Source of the DNA: JAIROC01 sp031553535
GTDB lineage: Bacteria; Bacteroidota; Bacteroidia; Bacteroidales; WCHB1-69
Direction of reading: 5' to 3'
DNA: 64,000 nt
Assembly: GCA_031553535.1 (NCBI GenBank)
Contig: JAVBLM010000002.1
Coordinates: 1-64,000, forward strand
Every line of letters starts with the position of its first letter. The stretch's first letter is position 1. The position numbers were made by a program, and so were the translations under genes. This document shows positions 9,324 through 18,471 of the stretch, one piece after another. Under the pieces are notes generated by a model. It ran no database searches. It saw only the letters and a list, made by a program, of their open reading frames with translations, and was not told the DNA's origin.

Positions 9324-12300
9324 ATGAAAACACGACTAACTTTCTTAATTATTGCAATATTGACAAGTATTGCACAACTTTTCGCTCAAAGTTATTATTA
9401 TTACAAGGGCGAAAAGATTCCGCTTACAGTAGATAATAGCAAAGTAAATATTACAACCAAAGCCAGTTTCTCTAAAAGTATTTTAGTAAAAGAAGGTATT
9501 CAGAATATGGAATTACGGCAGGATTACTCCACAAAAGATACACTTTTATTTGCTGCTGTTGAATTGCAGGAGTTATCAGGCAAAGCTACTTATGTTCAAA
9601 AAACCAACATCTTAAAAGAAAAGGAAGATGTAATAGCTGTTTCCCCTTATTTTACAAGGAAAGGAACTGCATCTATCGGGACTTCGCATTTATTTTATGT
9701 AAAATTAAAGCAATTGAAAGACACAGTATTGTTAAAGGAACTTGCCGATAGATACAATGTATTGATTATTCAACCCAATCAGTTTATGCCTCATTGGTAC
9801 AGAATGTCCGTGACAGCTCAATCTCCGGGTAATGCGGTAGAAATGGCAAATACTTTTTATGAAACAGGCTTATTTGCCGACATAGACCCCGCTTTTATCT
9901 TTAATTTCCATCTTTCTTGCGTAAATGATCCTTTATTTAATCAACAATGGGGATTAAGTAATAGCATTCATTCGGGTATGGATATTAATGTCTGTAATGC
10001 ATGGAATCTTACAGAAGGACAAGGCGTAAAGGTTGGAATTTTTGATAATGGAATAGATACAACACAACTTGATTTACGAGCGAATATTGATAATTTAAGT
10101 TATGATGCATTAAATGGACGTATACCCTCTGTTTTTTATTATGGAGCTACAGAGAATCATGGTACGCATATGGCAGGAATTATAAGTGCGGTAAAGAATA
10201 ATAAATATCAAATAACAGGTATTGCTCCTCAATCAAAAATAATAGATATTTCACACCCCATTTCTATTTCGTTACCAAACTTATCTGAGCAATTAGCAGA
10301 CGGTATTAGTTGGGCATGGCGAGTAGATGGTGGAAATGCAGATATTCTTAACTGTTCATGGGGCGATGGGGCAGGTTTTGCTTATGATTCAGTATATAGC
10401 TCCCAATTAGAAGAAGCCCTTGATGAAGCTCTAACTCAAGGAAGAGGTGGGAAAGGCATGGTAATTGTTTTTGCTGCTGGAAATTGTGGAGAAACGGATG
10501 AAAATTCACCTGACTATAACCTTAATTGTGGATCCCATGGGGAAGTAATAAACTATCCGGCAAATTACCATCCGGATATATTATGTGTAGGAGCAATAGA
10601 TAAAACAGGCACACGTGCCAATTTTTCTCAATATGGAGACAAATTAGATGTTGTGGCTCCAGGAGTTGATATTTTATCCACTGTTCTGCATAATCGTACT
10701 TCTCTTGGAAGTGGTACTTCCCAAGCAGCGCCTCATGTCGCAGGAATAGCTGCGTTGATACTCAGTGTCAATTCGGGATTAACAGTGCAGGAAGTGAATT
10801 ATATTATCGAATCTACGGCGAAAAAAGTGGGAGGATATGATTATCGATATACGGAAGGGCGTTATAATGGTAAATTCCATAAGGAAATGGGCTACGGTCT
10901 ACCGGATGCATATGAAGCGGTTTCCGTGGCAAAACGTATGGCAGAGTTATGTAATATCCAATTACCGGCACAAGGAGGAATTTACATTTCATCCAACACG
11001 ACATGGAGTACGCCAAGAAAGGTTAGCGGAACTGTTACGGTTGCCTCCGGTGCTATTTTAACAATCTCAACTGATGTGAAATTTTCTGCCAGTTCGGAGA
11101 TTATTGTACAGCAGGGCGGACGGCTATATATCCATGGCGGGACTTTGTATAGTTGTGGAGAGCTTTGGAAAGGAATACAATTATGGGGACATTATAATAA
11201 AATTCAAACAATAACGGATCAGGGTGTTGTAGACATGAAAAATGCAACAATTATGAATGCGGAGTGTGCTATTTTAGTAGGTGCCACATATGCATGGGAT
11301 TGGGGACGATTAATCCATGGTGGAGGAATTATTTATGCTGAAAATAGTTCATTTATAAACAATTATAAAAATATTGTTTTCCAGAGATATACGAATTATG
11401 CTTCTGCAGCCTCAACAAATGAAACAGATAATCGAAGTACCTTTACAAATTGCATGTTTCTTAGAAACATTAATGCTTTATTTGTAAAAGACCAACCTAT
11501 GGTACGATTAGACGAAGTAAGAGGAATCAAATTTAATGGTTGTGAGTTTTTAAATAATCGCCCTTTAAATCCGGGTGCTGTAGATAATTTTTGTTGTGGA
11601 ATATATGGAAATAATGCCAGTATTCAGATTGGAGGAAAAGGTGGAGGGCTTATGAATCCTTACAGCACAACAAAACGAACCTTTTTTTCCGGTTTTAGAT
11701 ATGCTATTAATATAATAGACGCTGGAACAAAACCGGTAGCTATTAAATTTGCAAACTTTGAACATAATGCCACCGCAATTGTATTACAATCAGTTGTTAA
11801 TCAAGGAATAATGTCTTGTAACATTGACCTATCCACGTCTCCGGTTCCTGTAAATCAACTGCCAAATTATTGTGGAATTGATTTGAAATATTGTGATAAG
11901 TATACGATAGAAAACAATCAAATTTACGGAAGTGGTTTAGGTGTAGGATTGCAAATAGAAAGTTCAGGTATTAATAATAATACTATTAAATACAATACTC
12001 TTTGGGGGCATTGTAGAGCTACTTATATTAGAGGCATAAATGGAAGTGATTCTAATGGAGATGATTGTACGGGATTGCAATTTAGGTGTAATAAGTTTTA
12101 TGATAATGGAGCTGATTTTTATATTAATTATTTTAGTAGAATGAGATTACTACAAGGATCTTATTATGGTGCAACAGGAAATGAATTTACTGTTGGTAGT
12201 CTCTTGAACTTTGAGAATGTATCCCCTGACATAGTCACTTATTTTTATAATGGGACAAAAAACAATCATGAACCTTTAAGATATCATTACTCAAATAGAT

Positions 12301-13319
12301 TAACTCCTATTGCAGTAAGTTCTGATAGATGTATAGGATATGGTTGTTTGGAAGATACTTATTATTCAATTGCAGAGATAGAACCAATTAGTTTGGAAGA
12401 TCTTGTGATAAAACATTCAATAGTAAAGAAGAAATTAAAAGAGAACAAAACTTTATATAATGAGAAATATTCTTCTCCGATTGATTGGAAGAAAATAAAT
12501 GAAATATTGAATGAAGGCATTGAATTTAAACCGGATCACCAAATGGAATTGTATTTTGAAATTGCTGAATTACAAGAAGAACTTTCAATGATTTGTCAAC
12601 AAGCATACAAAACTATATTGGAAAATGAAGTTTTTATTAGGGAAGATTATAATCAATGGTTACAAAATGAAGGTACATTAAAGTCGTTATTTTCACTAGC
12701 CGAAAGCTATGTTGAGATTTCCGAATGGGATAAAGCGAAAAATGTTTTTGAGAAAATACCAATGCAATTTCCTAATTACAATGAAAAAGAATACGAGGGA
12801 TTTATTACATGCTTGAATTATCAATACAAGTTGAATAAAGACCCACATATTATTTCCGTTACAGATAGCCTTATATTGGAGTCTATTGTTAAGAATCCTG
12901 ATTTTGGTTTTGCAACTGTTAAAGCGGAGGCAATTTTGGCATGTATAGGTAAGCCATTAACATGTCATAGTGGCGGTGAATCATGTCCTTTTGAAGAGTA
13001 TAAAGATATGGCAAAAGAAATGCAAAAAAATATGGGGAATGATAATCCGATTATTAAAAAAGAAATTGATAACGAACTTATTATAGTGAATATATATCCA
13101 AATCCTGCCGGCAACATGATCTATATTGAACTGGATAATCTTCCCAAAACACCAGTAGATTATATCCTCTATGATATGCAGGGCAAACAATTGTCAGGCG
13201 GTAATTTCAATAGCCGGAAACATGAAATGGATATATCTTCTTTAAGTACAGGGATGTATTTCCTGCGTTTTAAAACCGAAGATTGTACCCCGGTGGTAAA
13301 AAAGGTAATTAAAAACTAA
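9324..13319 (+). CDS. Secreted S8 (subtilisin-like) serine protease with T9SS sorting domain
   Basis: A 1331-residue exported protease. The signal peptide is residues 1-22 (LFAQ), followed by the SYYYYKGEKIPLTVD start common to Bacteroidales subtilases. Residues about 45-190 resemble a propeptide region. The S8 domain carries Asp241 (IFDNGID), His279 (HGTHMAG) and Ser466 (GSGTSQAAPH), so the triad is intact. Residues about 560-1000 are rich in Asn and Gly turns, resembling a right-handed parallel beta-helix. About 1020-1230 is a helical TPR-like stretch. The last 80 residues form a type A T9SS sorting domain (IYPNPAGN, then GMYFLRF). A role in extracellular protein digestion is inferred. It follows the LRR protein by 28 bp, suggesting one transcript. 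The substrate is unknown. Confidence 0.9.
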   Translation: MKTRLTFLIIAILTSIAQLFAQSYYYYKGEKIPLTVDNSKVNITTKASFSKSILVKEGIQNMELRQDYSTKDTLLFAAVELQELSGKATYVQKTNILKEKEDVIAVSPYFTRKGTASIGTSHLFYVKLKQLKDTVLLKELADRYNVLIIQPNQFMPHWYRMSVTAQSPGNAVEMANTFYETGLFADIDPAFIFNFHLSCVNDPLFNQQWGLSNSIHSGMDINVCNAWNLTEGQGVKVGIFDNGIDTTQLDLRANIDNLSYDALNGRIPSVFYYGATENHGTHMAGIISAVKNNKYQITGIAPQSKIIDISHPISISLPNLSEQLADGISWAWRVDGGNADILNCSWGDGAGFAYDSVYSSQLEEALDEALTQGRGGKGMVIVFAAGNCGETDENSPDYNLNCGSHGEVINYPANYHPDILCVGAIDKTGTRANFSQYGDKLDVVAPGVDILSTVLHNRTSLGSGTSQAAPHVAGIAALILSVNSGLTVQEVNYIIESTAKKVGGYDYRYTEGRYNGKFHKEMGYGLPDAYEAVSVAKRMAELCNIQLPAQGGIYISSNTTWSTPRKVSGTVTVASGAILTISTDVKFSASSEIIVQQGGRLYIHGGTLYSCGELWKGIQLWGHYNKIQTITDQGVVDMKNATIMNAECAILVGATYAWDWGRLIHGGGIIYAENSSFINNYKNIVFQRYTNYASAASTNETDNRSTFTNCMFLRNINALFVKDQPMVRLDEVRGIKFNGCEFLNNRPLNPGAVDNFCCGIYGNNASIQIGGKGGGLMNPYSTTKRTFFSGFRYAINIIDAGTKPVAIKFANFEHNATAIVLQSVVNQGIMSCNIDLSTSPVPVNQLPNYCGIDLKYCDKYTIENNQIYGSGLGVGLQIESSGINNNTIKYNTLWGHCRATYIRGINGSDSNGDDCTGLQFRCNKFYDNGADFYINYFSRMRLLQGSYYGATGNEFTVGSLLNFENVSPDIVTYFYNGTKNNHEPLRYHYSNRLTPIAVSSDRCIGYGCLEDTYYSIAEIEPISLEDLVIKHSIVKKKLKENKTLYNEKYSSPIDWKKINEILNEGIEFKPDHQMELYFEIAELQEELSMICQQAYKTILENEVFIREDYNQWLQNEGTLKSLFSLAESYVEISEWDKAKNVFEKIPMQFPNYNEKEYEGFITCLNYQYKLNKDPHIISVTDSLILESIVKNPDFGFATVKAEAILACIGKPLTCHSGGESCPFEEYKDMAKEMQKNMGNDNPIIKKEIDNELIIVNIYPNPAGNMIYIELDNLPKTPVDYILYDMQGKQLSGGNFNSRKHEMDISSLSTGMYFLRFKTEDCTPVVKKVIKN

Positions 13320-13392
13320 AAGAAAAGACGAACGAGTGCAACAAGGAGAAAGGAGAAAAAAGATAAAAGTAAGAAATGTATTAACCATTATT

Positions 13393-13421
13393 TGTAACTT
13401 CCTATAACTTGAGTAACTTCT
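13393..13421. repeat. Solo end of a family-C element
   Basis: TGTAACTTCCTATAACTTG followed by AGTAACTTCT matches the right end of the family-C copies at 190-372 and 19989-20301. No left partner is visible nearby. Confidence 0.5.
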
Positions 13422-13455
13422 ATTTATAATTAACTTAATCAGTCGCTTAAACAGT

Positions 13456-13542
13456 CGCTTCAAGCCCGGTAAGGCAATCAAAGATGCTTTAAAGGTAGCT
13501 ACTTTTGTTTTTGCCGAAGACCTTGTCAGCAAGAAGGAATAA
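13456..13542 (+). pseudogene. C-terminal remnant of an HU/IHF-like DNA-binding protein gene
   Basis: Twenty-eight codons read RFKPGKAIKDALKV, then ATFVFAEDLVSKKE and a TAA. HU-family proteins end with a similar FKPGKALKDAV motif, here with a short extra tail. Upstream, the frame runs into family-C repeat sequence with no HU body, so only the last piece of the gene survives. The identification is from the C-terminal motif alone. Confidence 0.45.
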
Positions 13543-13546
13543 ATAC

Positions 13547-13643
13547 GAGCCGTCACATTTATTGATGCGAGCCGTTGTATTGGGTTGGTACGAGCCGTTG
13601 CATTTTTCAATGGGAGCCGTCGCATTTCCATGTGCGACGGCTC
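13547..13643. repeat. GAGCCG array, four direct units of 22-23 nt plus an inverted unit
   Basis: GAGCCGT starts at 13547, 13569, 13592 and 13614 (spacings 22, 23, 22). An inverted CGGCTC at 13638-13643 closes an 11-bp stem (GAGCCGTCGCA with TGCGACGGCTC) around an 8-nt loop. The sequence is unrelated to the arrays at 19.8, 35.1 and 50.9 kb, although unit length is alike. Confidence 0.7.
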
Positions 13644-13729
13644 GCAAACTGGTAACCGCTTATTTCGCACTTATAATGATGTGGAGAAAAGGGTCTTTTT
13701 GAGATAACTTATTGGGGATATATTTTGTC

Positions 13730-13929
13730 GTTAAATCTTATTTTGAGATGTTAGGAAAACAGGAATACAATTTCAAATCATATTCCTGTTATGTGAAGTA
13801 ACCACAGATTCTCTATTGTCACCTATGGTTATTACTATTCAATTACGAACTGTCGGTATAAACAAATGAAATTATAAAAAAATATTTTTTAACTATAGCT
13901 TCCCCATCACCTCAAAATAAGATTTAGCC
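13730..13929. mobile_element. Family A MITE-like element, copy 1
   Basis: A 200-bp element with about 31-bp imperfect terminal inverted repeats sharing a 16-bp identical core (TAAATCTTATTTTGAG). The left end starts GTTAAATC and the right end, read inward, starts GGCTAAATC. There is no open reading frame. The right interior (TTATTACTATTCAA, then an AAACAAATGAAATTATAA stretch and AACTATAGCTTCCCC) reappears in the 1.1-kb copy at 50028-51124, so this is one family. It is probably a non-autonomous element moved in trans. Confidence 0.7.
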
Positions 13930-13978
13930 GAAACCTCCTTACAACCCCGCATACTCACATTATCTTAATAAAAGCCCA

Positions 13979-16009
13979 CTATAATTCTTTTACTGCTACA
14001 GACACCGCATTCAGGATTGGATCCACCGACAGCGTTGTTCCCAATCCTTTTTTCATCCATTGTTGTGGAGTTAAACGTCCATTGGAAAATATACGCATCG
14101 TTTCTTTCCCGATATTTTTTCCATCAAAATAGTTTTCCAGTTGAAACTCTATTAAATGCCCTAACGGATAAGCCGACAAATACAAAGGTGCAGATATCAT
14201 ATGCGAATAAACAGCCAGGATTGGCTCGTCTTTTGTCCCGAATACAGGATAATAATAGGTATTCCAAACATCTTTAGCTATTTCGATTGTTTTATCCTTT
14301 AGCTGCTCTTTGGTAGCCTGGGGATTTTCGTACAACCATTTCCATACCCGCATGTCAACTAAAGAAACTCCCATAATTTCATAACAGCCCCAAAAGATAT
14401 CAAGTGCCATCAAATGATTCATTTCACTTTCCGTATTATGCATTCCCAATAACTCCAAATCTTTCTTTTGAAAAACAAATGCTAATGCTTCCGTAAAAGC
14501 AGTATTGGGAACACCTGCAAGCATATAGTTCGGAACATCGTGTAAAGTAATGGTTTGTTCTACATTATGTCCAAATTCATGGATGCCGATATTATATCCT
14601 TTGTAATCCATTCCTTTATCTCCGATACGGGTACGCAAACGTGCTTTATCATCTTTCATACTGGCTTCCCAGGCATGGCCTGCTCCTCGCGATGCATCTA
14701 CCCGAACTTGATTACAAATAGAAACCGCTTTATCTTCCGGAAAGCCCAACTTAACCAAAATATGCGGTAAATCGTTAGCAAAAGCTTCTTTGGTAGGATA
14801 TTTTGTTCTTGTAAGGCTATCCAATAAATTAGGATCCATGCTACTGCGTGCCTTAAAGCCATCATACCAAATATCAAAAGCTTCTAACTTTCTACCGAGG
14901 CGCTTCGAGATAAGTTCTCCAACCTGTTTCACCTGAGGGGATTCCAATAAGGTAATAAACAGTTTTTCTACTTCAGGTTGGGAGAGTTCAAACTCCTGAT
15001 CGAACTTTCTGGAAATATATGTAGAATACATCGGAGTATATGTATCCTCCGCTTCCATGGCTTTGAAAATAGATAACAAATGCTCGTAACGGGTAAGCGG
15101 TTCCGAAGTATGAGACTCCTTATTCCCATCCTTATATAATTCATTTTTATATGGATCCCACATAAAGTCACCCTTATTAATAACTTCCTTAGGAATACTT
15201 TGATCAATGATGCGTTTCATCACTTCATAAATCATCCGTTGCTTTACCAATCCGTTTGCATCTGCATATTGAGACTTCAACTCATCCCGCAATCCCCAGT
15301 GGGTAATCAACTTCATATCTTCGGGAAACATTGTTTTTTGATTTTCATCAACCAACTTTCCCATATAAATATTATAATTGGCTATGTAATTCTCTGCCGA
15401 GGTTTCCATCTCCACAATTTTCTGAGATATTTGGGCCGGCACCCTTGAAGTAAAAATATCTCCCATTCGTGCATAACCCCAATCCAAAGACGACCAGTTT
15501 ACCCCAAGCTCGTTTTTCTCTTCCAGGGTGTAAAAAGGATAGTTCAGCATGACAAAAAAAGCAATTTTATTTGTAAAGAAATCATCTTCAAAATGAGCGG
15601 AAGGACTCCAGGATCCAAACATTTCATCAACCGGAAAAGAAATATAATCTACCATATGTATGGGTTCCATCAAGGATACATTCATCTTATTAAAACCTCC
15701 GTAAATAGTTTCAAACTGTTTGCATAACCGTTCAAAAACCTGCTCTCTTTCTTTTACGTCCCCTATAAAATTATCCAGACAAAACGTTTCGAAATCAGAA
15801 GCAGTTCCGTCTCTCTCCTCCCATAACGACGCCATTTGTTTTATCCCTTTTTCAATACGAGTCCTGTTTTGTTCGCCATACTTTCCCACCAAACTCTTTG
15901 TGACGGACTGTACGGTGTTCTCATTAATTATTTTTTTGTTTTGTTTGCTGGAACATCCCAGGCTCAAGATACTTGCTACCATAGCAATGATAATTACTTG
16001 TTGTTTCAT
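13979..16009 (-). CDS. M3-like zinc metallopeptidase lipoprotein
   Basis: A 676-residue lipoprotein. Residues 1-19 form a signal with lipobox LSLGC, so it is probably anchored in the outer or inner membrane. The catalytic site is HEFGH at 477-481, with a second glutamate at about 507 (TEALAF). That spacing, with HEFGH itself, matches gluzincins of the M3 (oligopeptidase) clan. The rest is helical and rich in aromatic residues, as in that fold. Overall similarity to classic M3 enzymes is low, and I do not recognise a named subfamily. The M1 aminopeptidase lies 12 bp upstream on the same strand, so the two probably form a peptide-degrading operon. Confidence 0.72.
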   Translation of the reverse strand: MKQQVIIIAMVASILSLGCSSKQNKKIINENTVQSVTKSLVGKYGEQNRTRIEKGIKQMASLWEERDGTASDFETFCLDNFIGDVKEREQVFERLCKQFETIYGGFNKMNVSLMEPIHMVDYISFPVDEMFGSWSPSAHFEDDFFTNKIAFFVMLNYPFYTLEEKNELGVNWSSLDWGYARMGDIFTSRVPAQISQKIVEMETSAENYIANYNIYMGKLVDENQKTMFPEDMKLITHWGLRDELKSQYADANGLVKQRMIYEVMKRIIDQSIPKEVINKGDFMWDPYKNELYKDGNKESHTSEPLTRYEHLLSIFKAMEAEDTYTPMYSTYISRKFDQEFELSQPEVEKLFITLLESPQVKQVGELISKRLGRKLEAFDIWYDGFKARSSMDPNLLDSLTRTKYPTKEAFANDLPHILVKLGFPEDKAVSICNQVRVDASRGAGHAWEASMKDDKARLRTRIGDKGMDYKGYNIGIHEFGHNVEQTITLHDVPNYMLAGVPNTAFTEALAFVFQKKDLELLGMHNTESEMNHLMALDIFWGCYEIMGVSLVDMRVWKWLYENPQATKEQLKDKTIEIAKDVWNTYYYPVFGTKDEPILAVYSHMISAPLYLSAYPLGHLIEFQLENYFDGKNIGKETMRIFSNGRLTPQQWMKKGLGTTLSVDPILNAVSVAVKEL

Positions 16010-16021
16010 TCTTTTAATAAT

Positions 16022-18340
16022 TTATTGTTTTATAATTTTTATTGCTTTTTCTACCTGCTTTTTATTCTTGTAAAATTTGAACACATAGGAACCTGATGTA
16101 TATTGTTCCAGATCAACTTGCATTAATTCCGAATTTACTTTATGCGTCAATATTCTTTTACCTTGCATATCGAATATGGAAAAACAGGTAATGTTCTTAT
16201 CGGAAATCGAAATATCTACCATTCCCGATGTAGGATTCGGATATACAAGGATATTATTTTCAATATATTTATCAATCGACAAATTAGGGTCAGCTACTGC
16301 CAAGGTATATTCTCCCGGCAACAAAGATGTTTTAAAAAGTCCATTAATAGCAGACCCTCCACGAACACAAGGTATAGCTTGCCAGTCTTGCGAAGCATCT
16401 CTTCTATAAAGTAATTTTAAATTATCTTCCGTATAGCCCTGCATCAGTTTATAATCAGGAGAATATGAATATGCGGAAGAATATTTAAAGTATAATTCTC
16501 CGGTAGCATTCCCTACATATTCTACCCGCCAGTAATGATTATCCGAAATACGATATATCAACGGATTATCGTTTTTCAATTCATCCGGTTTTACCAGGTT
16601 ATGTTCCAACCGCATGAAAACAGTATCTTCAATATCTGTTATATTTACCCGCATAAATACCAGATCATATATAATTTCTCCTTTCTTCGTCAGATATAAA
16701 TTATAATCTATCACGGCATCCGCTAATTTTTCATGGAAATCAACTATTCCAAACTCAGGTTCAAAAGGAACGGTAATATCCCTTTGTTCATATTCACCCG
16801 AAAACTCAAACTTTTCTACGGTATGACTATTTCTGTTACGATCAAAGAAAGTCAAATCAATCCGGTTACTATTGGCAAAACTTTCGGCAGCATGCAGTCT
16901 TTGACGGACATAAACCCTGTATTGATTATTTCCTGCCGATTTACGGATCGAATCAATAGAAAAATGGAAAAAACCGGGTTGGTTGATATATGCCTCATAA
17001 AAATCCGTCAGGTTTACACTTGTACTTTGCGACAGATGGCTGAAAAATCCCTCCGAACTTATATTTTTAAATGCATAACCGGCCAGCATGGACTTCATTC
17101 CTTTAAAAAAGAGAGAGTCGCCCAAATAATTCCTCAATGTATGAACAATAAGCCCTCCTTTATCATAAGTAGTGGAACCATAGGTATTTTCCAGAGGAAC
17201 ATTATTTAACGCATAATATCCTCCATCTGCCAAATAGGTTGTTGTTAATACACTACGATGCAAATCCCGAACCCCGACTTTTAACCCATCTATATCCGGA
17301 TTTTCATCCTTATATAATACCTCGTTAATCATCAAAGCACAATAGGTGGCAAGCCCTTCATTAATCCACATCTCTTCCGCTTTTTCACAGGTAATCAAAT
17401 TCCCAAACCACTCATGAGATAATTCATGAGCATATAAACCTTCATAACCAGAGGTTCCGTTCACTGCAAAATAAGGATAGGCAATATTCGTGCTGTGTTC
17501 CATGGCTCCATTGTTAAAATCTACCAAAACATATCCTATCCGTTCCCTTGGATAGGGAATAAAACAAGCTTCATAATGCCGCAATATGGTTTTTAGGTTG
17601 GTAAAAGAGGAAGGAACATTATTCACATATGCAGGAGGGGCATATATTTCAATAGGGATAACGGAAGAATTAACACTATGGAATATGTCTTTGTACAATT
17701 CATATTCCCCTACGGCAACAGAAGCTAAATAGGCAGGAATAGGATCCTGTAATTCCCATCGCCATAAGATAGTATTATCCGCCAAATGTGTACTGTCTTT
17801 TAATAACCCATTGCAGATAGCTGTTTTATGCGACTCTGTGCAAATGGAAAAAGAATAAACGGATTTATCGGTAAAATCATCAATGCAAGGGAACCATACC
17901 CGGCCATAACTGTGCGGAACTTCATACAATGCAGCTCCCATATTAAACATATATTCCCCCGAAAATGTAAAGCCTCCCCAATTGTTTCCAAAAGGAACAC
18001 CTTGGTAATAGACAAACACTTCGAGCGTATCACCCGTTGAAATAATGTTGTTTAAATGGAATGTGAGTAAGTCATTCTCAAAAGAATAGTTGGTATATGG
18101 TTGTTTGTCCAAGATAATCGAATCTATTGAAAAAGAAGACTTGAAATTTAATTGGAATAAAGATAAATTATCAACTTTGGAAACAACATTTAGTTTTGTA
18201 TATCCTTCTATTGTTTTGTTCGTAAAATCAACAATGGAAAGATTTATATCATAATTTACTACATGGATAGAATCCGTACGTATCTGGGCATGCAGTGAAT
18301 ACACACCGGCTAACAATAAAATAATAATCGTCTTTTTCAT
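16022..18340 (-). CDS. M1 family aminopeptidase with T9SS sorting domain
   Basis: I start it at the ATG at 18340 (MKKTIIILLLAG, cleavage after LHAQ), not at a TTG 78 bp upstream, because that TTG overlaps a TATATTTG promoter box. The product is about 772 residues. The M1 active site is HELSH at 305-309 with Glu328 (HEXXH-X18-E). A substrate-binding GAMEN-like NNGAMEHS motif sits upstream. The N-terminal beta sandwich and central catalytic domain are typical. The C-terminal ERAP-like domain is lacking and is replaced by a linker and a type A T9SS domain (VYPNPTSGMVDI, then GSYVFKF). It should remove N-terminal amino acids from peptides outside the cell. It is paired with the M3-like lipoprotein peptidase 12 bp downstream. 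Confidence 0.9.
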   Translation of the reverse strand: MKKTIIILLLAGVYSLHAQIRTDSIHVVNYDINLSIVDFTNKTIEGYTKLNVVSKVDNLSLFQLNFKSSFSIDSIILDKQPYTNYSFENDLLTFHLNNIISTGDTLEVFVYYQGVPFGNNWGGFTFSGEYMFNMGAALYEVPHSYGRVWFPCIDDFTDKSVYSFSICTESHKTAICNGLLKDSTHLADNTILWRWELQDPIPAYLASVAVGEYELYKDIFHSVNSSVIPIEIYAPPAYVNNVPSSFTNLKTILRHYEACFIPYPRERIGYVLVDFNNGAMEHSTNIAYPYFAVNGTSGYEGLYAHELSHEWFGNLITCEKAEEMWINEGLATYCALMINEVLYKDENPDIDGLKVGVRDLHRSVLTTTYLADGGYYALNNVPLENTYGSTTYDKGGLIVHTLRNYLGDSLFFKGMKSMLAGYAFKNISSEGFFSHLSQSTSVNLTDFYEAYINQPGFFHFSIDSIRKSAGNNQYRVYVRQRLHAAESFANSNRIDLTFFDRNRNSHTVEKFEFSGEYEQRDITVPFEPEFGIVDFHEKLADAVIDYNLYLTKKGEIIYDLVFMRVNITDIEDTVFMRLEHNLVKPDELKNDNPLIYRISDNHYWRVEYVGNATGELYFKYSSAYSYSPDYKLMQGYTEDNLKLLYRRDASQDWQAIPCVRGGSAINGLFKTSLLPGEYTLAVADPNLSIDKYIENNILVYPNPTSGMVDISISDKNITCFSIFDMQGKRILTHKVNSELMQVDLEQYTSGSYVFKFYKNKKQVEKAIKIIKQ

Positions 18341-18415
18341 ATCTGTAATTTTATTAACTATATTAATTCCTTTTTTAAGGACAATTCCTATTCTAAAGTA
18401 TCGTAAAAAACAATG

Positions 18416-18431
18416 CAAATATACAAATATA
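18416..18431 (-). promoter_or_regulatory. Putative -7 boxes of the M1 aminopeptidase operon
   Basis: Two adjacent TATATTTG boxes on the minus strand (complement of 18424-18431 and 18416-18423) fit TAnnTTTG. They lie 75-90 bp before the chosen ATG. Confidence 0.45.
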
Positions 18432-18471
18432 ATTCAACGGAATATATTTTTATACAATAATAATCTATCCT

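Larger units (their letters stand above)
13320..13978. other. 660-bp gap between convergent genes, filled with repeats and a gene remnant
   Basis: In order it holds: a solo family-C end at 13393-13421; a 28-codon HU-like tail at 13456-13542; a GAGCCG hairpin array at 13547-13643; and a 200-bp family-A inverted-repeat element at 13730-13929. No intact gene is seen. The open frames that cross the array on both strands have no recognisable protein features. Confidence 0.6.

Noticed and set aside
13242..13670. A 142-codon minus-strand open frame and a 65-codon plus-strand frame across the GAGCCG array
   Set aside because: Both are made of repeat and inter-element sequence or overlap the end of the subtilase gene, with no protein-like features.
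18341..18418. Upstream TTG start for the M1 aminopeptidase, adding 26 residues
   Set aside because: The extension lacks signal-peptide character and overlaps a promoter box, whereas the internal ATG gives a clean signal peptide.
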